This document shows positions 61,112 through 64,000 of a DNA stretch of 64,000 bases, one piece after another. Numbering within the stretch: position 1 is the first letter of the stretch; the number at the start of each line of letters is the position of its first letter. The DNA comes from Prolixibacteraceae bacterium (GTDB taxonomy: Bacteria > Bacteroidota > Bacteroidia > Bacteroidales > Prolixibacteraceae): the NCBI GenBank assembly GCA_023229575.1, contig JALNYZ010000001.1, forward strand, positions 496,001-560,000. The letters are read 5' to 3'. Below the pieces are notes generated by a model, which saw only the letters and a program-made list of their open reading frames with translations, ran no database searches and had not been told where the DNA came from. The translations under genes and the position numbers were made by a program.

Positions 61112-63766
61112 ATGGATATCAAATTATTGATCAAACAGCAAATTGAAAAGCTCCAAAATCTATTGGATAAAACGGAACTTGCCCTTGGCGAAATTATTTT
61201 CAATAACAACGGTTGTCAGGTCTTGTCGCAGTCGGCTGTCAGGTTCGAACTGATCGTCGATACCCAAAGCGAAGAGGGACAAGTTGAATATGTGCTGCAA
61301 GTATTTGATGAAGATATTATCCCAACCAAAAATAGTGACCGCTCGGGATGGGACCGCTATGCTTATGCCTGTTTGCTCCAGGTTGAGAATGAACTGCACC
61401 TCCTTGATCCAAAAGAACCTGTCGAACATAAAAAATATTCCCGTGAAGGGATGATCAAACGGGTCATGCTTGAACGCCGTCAAAAAGCCGAAAAAGCAAA
61501 CTATAGGATCAAATGGGCCTCAAATATTTATGGGGACCATATTCTCACCAACGAAAACGGGATAAAATACAAAGTTTTTCTGCGCGATTTTGAAAATGAA
61601 ACCGGGTACAGCGACAGCATGGATTCGCGGTTAAACAAACTCGGCACGACCAAACATATCATGTACGCTTTCAGAAAGTTGAAAGAAGACAAGGCCCTGT
61701 TTGACAGATTGAGCAAAACCTGTCCCTTTATTGAAGTATTTTGTGACCCGCTCAACGAGTACAAAATTACATGGCACTACCCATCTAAAATGTCAGTTGA
61801 TGAGCAACTTTTACTATCAAGGTATTTTAAACACTCATCATTTATTGAAGATTCCGAACTCAAAGGTTTTTTAGGTTTTATTGAAGAGTCGGTTGCATAT
61901 CCGCGAATACGGATCCGGCCGGAAGTGCAGGAGAAAATAGAGACGGCTTTCGAAGAAGGGATGCTTGAAAATTTAAAATCAGGTTATCAGTCTGATTATA
62001 GTCCTATCAAAGGAGAGCTATTCCCCTATCAAAAAGAGGGGATCGACTTCGCCCTTTTCCGCAAAACAGCCATCATCGCCGATGAGATGGGGTTGGGAAA
62101 AACCATCCAGGCCATTGGAACCGCCGTTCTGAAAAAAGGGATTTTCGATTTCAGAAAGACATTGGTTGTTTGCCCTGCTTCGCTCAAAGAGCAGTGGAAA
62201 AAAGAGATTGAGAAGTTCTCCTATGAAAAGGCATTGATTATCGAGGGATTTCCTTATGAACGGGAAAGACAATACTCGGATAATGACCATTTCTTTTTTA
62301 TTGTCAATTACGAAACGATTCTCCGCGACCAATTGGCGCTCAACAAAGCCGGATTCGATTTTCTGATCCTCGATGAAGCGCAACGGATTAAAAATTTCGA
62401 AACGAAAACAGCCTCCTCCATCCGCAGGTTGCAATTTAAGCATGTACTTATCATTACCGGCACCCCGATTGAAAACCGTCTGATAGACATCTTCTCAATT
62501 GTGAGCGCGATCAATCCCAGTTTCTTCGGCCCACTTTGGGAATTCTCCTACCAACACTGCCTCTTCGACCCCGAAAAGCACAACAAAATCAATGGGTATT
62601 ATAACCTTCAAAAGCTGAACAAACAGTTAGAACCAATACTGATCCGTCGCGAAAAACGCAAAGTACTCGATCAGTTACCGAATGTTCAGCAAATAAATGT
62701 CCCGGTCAACCTCTCTCCATTGCAGGCTGATTATCACGCTTCTTATGCCAAAGGGATAGCAGCTATCATCCGTAAAAAATTCCTGACCCCATACGACCTG
62801 CAAAAATTGCAGCTCCTTCTCGCCAGCATGCGGATGGTATGCGATTCGACTTATCTCATTGATGAAGAGACCAATGAATCTCCAAAGCTGGAAGAACTGA
62901 AGTACATACTGCTCGAGAAACTGGATGTGGTCAACTCAGACTCGAAGATTATAATTTTCTCGGAGTGGGTAAAGGTACACAAGCTGATCGGCCATATTTT
63001 GCGCGAAAACAACATCGGTTTTACAGAACTAAACGGCTCTGTTCCGGTAAAACTTCGCGGGGAGCTTATCAGGAAGTTCGAGACCAATCCGCATTGCAAG
63101 ATATTTTTATCGACCGAAGCGGGCGGTTCCGGCCTGAATCTTCAGGTTGCCAATACATTGATTAATTTCGAACTTCCGTGGAACCCTGCAAAAAAGAACC
63201 AGCGAATTGGTCGCATTGACCGGCTGGGGCAAAAAAGCAACAAACTGACTATTTTCAACTTTATCACTCGTAACTCTATTGAACAGCAGATCGCCTCGGG
63301 ACTATTGGTCAAACAAAACCTGTTCGATGGAGTCCTTGACGGAGGGAGTAAAACCAATTCTGTCGATTTCTCAACAAAAGGACGATCACAGTTCATCCAG
63401 CAACTCGAAGAGTTTATTACTGAAACCGAAAATACGGAATTGGTAGAACCATCCTTAAGCTTTGCTGACGAAGTGATGGCAACTACTGAAAACCTGCCTG
63501 AACCTGATACAATCGACCTCACTGAAGAGATTGAAGAAGTCCAACCAAGTGGTGAGCCGTCATTACTCCCGGAAAAGACAGAAGCGCTAAGAAATCAGGA
63601 AGAAAAAGCTCAGGAGATTGAACAGGTGATGAACAACGGGATGCAGTTCCTTGCCGGGCTATTCAAAATGTCGACCGGTAAAGATCTTGGTTTAGAAAAT
63701 CAAACAATAGAAGTCAACAAAGAGACGGGAGAGGTGGTGATGAAATTCAAGCTTCCGGTATTTTAA
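61112..63766 (+). CDS. SNF2-family helicase/ATPase
   Basis: 884 residues. N-terminal 290 residues are unrecognised. SNF2 motor from about 300: ADEMGLGKTIQAIGTAVL (I), LILDEAQRIKNFETKTA (II, DEAQ), ITGTPIENRLIDIFSI (III), then the second RecA domain with IIIFSEWVKVHKLIGHIL, LSTEAGGSGLNLQVA and NQRIGRIDRLGQK (VI). The last 100 residues are acidic with a short C-terminal unit (EVNKETGEVVMKFKL). It could remodel protein-DNA or act in defence. No nuclease or methylase neighbour is visible. Confidence 0.85.
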   Translation: MDIKLLIKQQIEKLQNLLDKTELALGEIIFNNNGCQVLSQSAVRFELIVDTQSEEGQVEYVLQVFDEDIIPTKNSDRSGWDRYAYACLLQVENELHLLDPKEPVEHKKYSREGMIKRVMLERRQKAEKANYRIKWASNIYGDHILTNENGIKYKVFLRDFENETGYSDSMDSRLNKLGTTKHIMYAFRKLKEDKALFDRLSKTCPFIEVFCDPLNEYKITWHYPSKMSVDEQLLLSRYFKHSSFIEDSELKGFLGFIEESVAYPRIRIRPEVQEKIETAFEEGMLENLKSGYQSDYSPIKGELFPYQKEGIDFALFRKTAIIADEMGLGKTIQAIGTAVLKKGIFDFRKTLVVCPASLKEQWKKEIEKFSYEKALIIEGFPYERERQYSDNDHFFFIVNYETILRDQLALNKAGFDFLILDEAQRIKNFETKTASSIRRLQFKHVLIITGTPIENRLIDIFSIVSAINPSFFGPLWEFSYQHCLFDPEKHNKINGYYNLQKLNKQLEPILIRREKRKVLDQLPNVQQINVPVNLSPLQADYHASYAKGIAAIIRKKFLTPYDLQKLQLLLASMRMVCDSTYLIDEETNESPKLEELKYILLEKLDVVNSDSKIIIFSEWVKVHKLIGHILRENNIGFTELNGSVPVKLRGELIRKFETNPHCKIFLSTEAGGSGLNLQVANTLINFELPWNPAKKNQRIGRIDRLGQKSNKLTIFNFITRNSIEQQIASGLLVKQNLFDGVLDGGSKTNSVDFSTKGRSQFIQQLEEFITETENTELVEPSLSFADEVMATTENLPEPDTIDLTEEIEEVQPSGEPSLLPEKTEALRNQEEKAQEIEQVMNNGMQFLAGLFKMSTGKDLGLENQTIEVNKETGEVVMKFKLPVF

Positions 63767-63879
63767 GCAGCCAATTTTGATTATCGAATCGTGGCTACCT
63801 TCTCAATTAGGAATATCATTACGCTTCCATGATGTGCAATCTATGATTGGCCAAACGCAATAGAATCGATTGATATTAC

Positions 63880-63917
63880 ATTTCTATTATGCAGCATTTA
63901 TACTGCATAATAGAAAT
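63880..63917. promoter_or_regulatory. Operator: 15-bp perfect inverted repeat
   Basis: ATTTCTATTATGCAG, 8-bp spacer, CTGCATAATAGAAAT. It ends 7 bp before the -7 box and covers the -33 position, so a dimeric repressor here would block transcription. Confidence 0.7.
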
Positions 63918-63924
63918 ATAATAT

Positions 63925-63932
63925 TATCTTTG
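63925..63932 (+). promoter_or_regulatory. -7 element TATCTTTG
   Basis: Full match to TAnnTTTG just downstream of the operator; serves a gene to the right of the window. Confidence 0.55.
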
Positions 63933-64000
63933 TTTGCAGTTTCATGTGTATATAATTTGTTTTTTTATTGTCACATGGAATACCCAGATATTCATTTTCG

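Larger units (their letters stand above)
63767..64000. other. Regulatory region of a gene beyond the window
   Basis: No gene in 234 bp except the operator and promoter listed separately. The following coding sequence is outside or only just begins. Confidence 0.5.

Noticed and set aside
60787..61146. 119-codon ORF between hipA and the helicase
   Set aside because: It overlaps the helicase start, contains an inverted repeat and shows no family features.

Overview
The window looks like a chromosomal segment from a member of the Bacteroidota, probably class Bacteroidia; I cannot name the genus. The evidence is the -7 promoter motif TAnnTTTG, often with TTTG or TTG about 20 bp upstream, in front of many genes; the weakness of Shine-Dalgarno sequences; the L28-L33-DUF4295-ftsY-rimO gene order; DUF4494 and PorV/PorQ-like proteins; and an arginine pathway whose carbamoyltransferase carries the proline typical of N-succinylornithine enzymes. 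No insertion sequence, integrase, rRNA gene or CRISPR array was found. One tRNA (Pro, CGG) is present.

Layout. 1-4.2 kb: end of an outer-membrane barrel gene, an HHH-plus-barrel protein, an acyltransferase. 4.2-9.4 kb (minus): lysC, isochorismatase-like hydrolase, glycosyltransferase, inositol monophosphatase, PhoH. 9.6-16.9 kb: folC, a secreted Gfo/Idh/MocA oxidoreductase, a decayed bile-acid-symporter gene, a second acyltransferase, a nitronate monooxygenase-like enzyme, an AraC regulator. 17.1-25.8 kb: a deoxy-sugar locus (RhaT permease, UroD-like protein, GH29 fucosidase, RhaM mutarotase) beside a sialate O-acetylesterase and a TIM-barrel glycosidase. 26-36 kb: tRNA-Pro, a terpenoid-cyclase-like toroid protein, two toxin-antitoxin pairs, a CPBP protease, the ribosomal/ftsY/rimO block, an SGNH hydrolase, DUF4494. 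35.7-47.6 kb (minus): a twelve-gene arginine/proline operon argR-GNAT-argG-argC-argD-proC-XRE/cupin-proB-proA-argF'-argB-argE, divergent from carAB (48.1-52.5 kb). 52.6-58.1 kb: an ABC exporter pair, Ppx/GppA, a sigma-54 activator without an HTH, a lipid kinase. 58.4-59.05 kb: a candidate 0.6-kb structured non-coding RNA. 59.2-63.8 kb: hipBA and an SNF2 helicase, with an operator-promoter for a gene beyond the window.

How the genes work together. The arginine cluster encodes every step from glutamate to argininosuccinate (argH is not here), the proline branch, and carbamoyl-phosphate supply. ArgR-type operators lie in the argR-carA divergent region, where the argR promoter coincides with one box and carA has a leader that can fold into a terminator or a competing hairpin. 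The sugar locus would release, import and epimerise fucose/rhamnose-type sugars.

Most unusual features. (1) A stand-alone RNA locus with promoter, six tetraloop hairpins and terminator but no convincing ORF. (2) Several families of long inverted-repeat elements in the intergenic gaps, especially inside the arginine operon. Two families (a 9-bp-unit hairpin and a TAAGGATAAAG/7-bp-unit hairpin) start at, or supply, the stop codon of the preceding gene.
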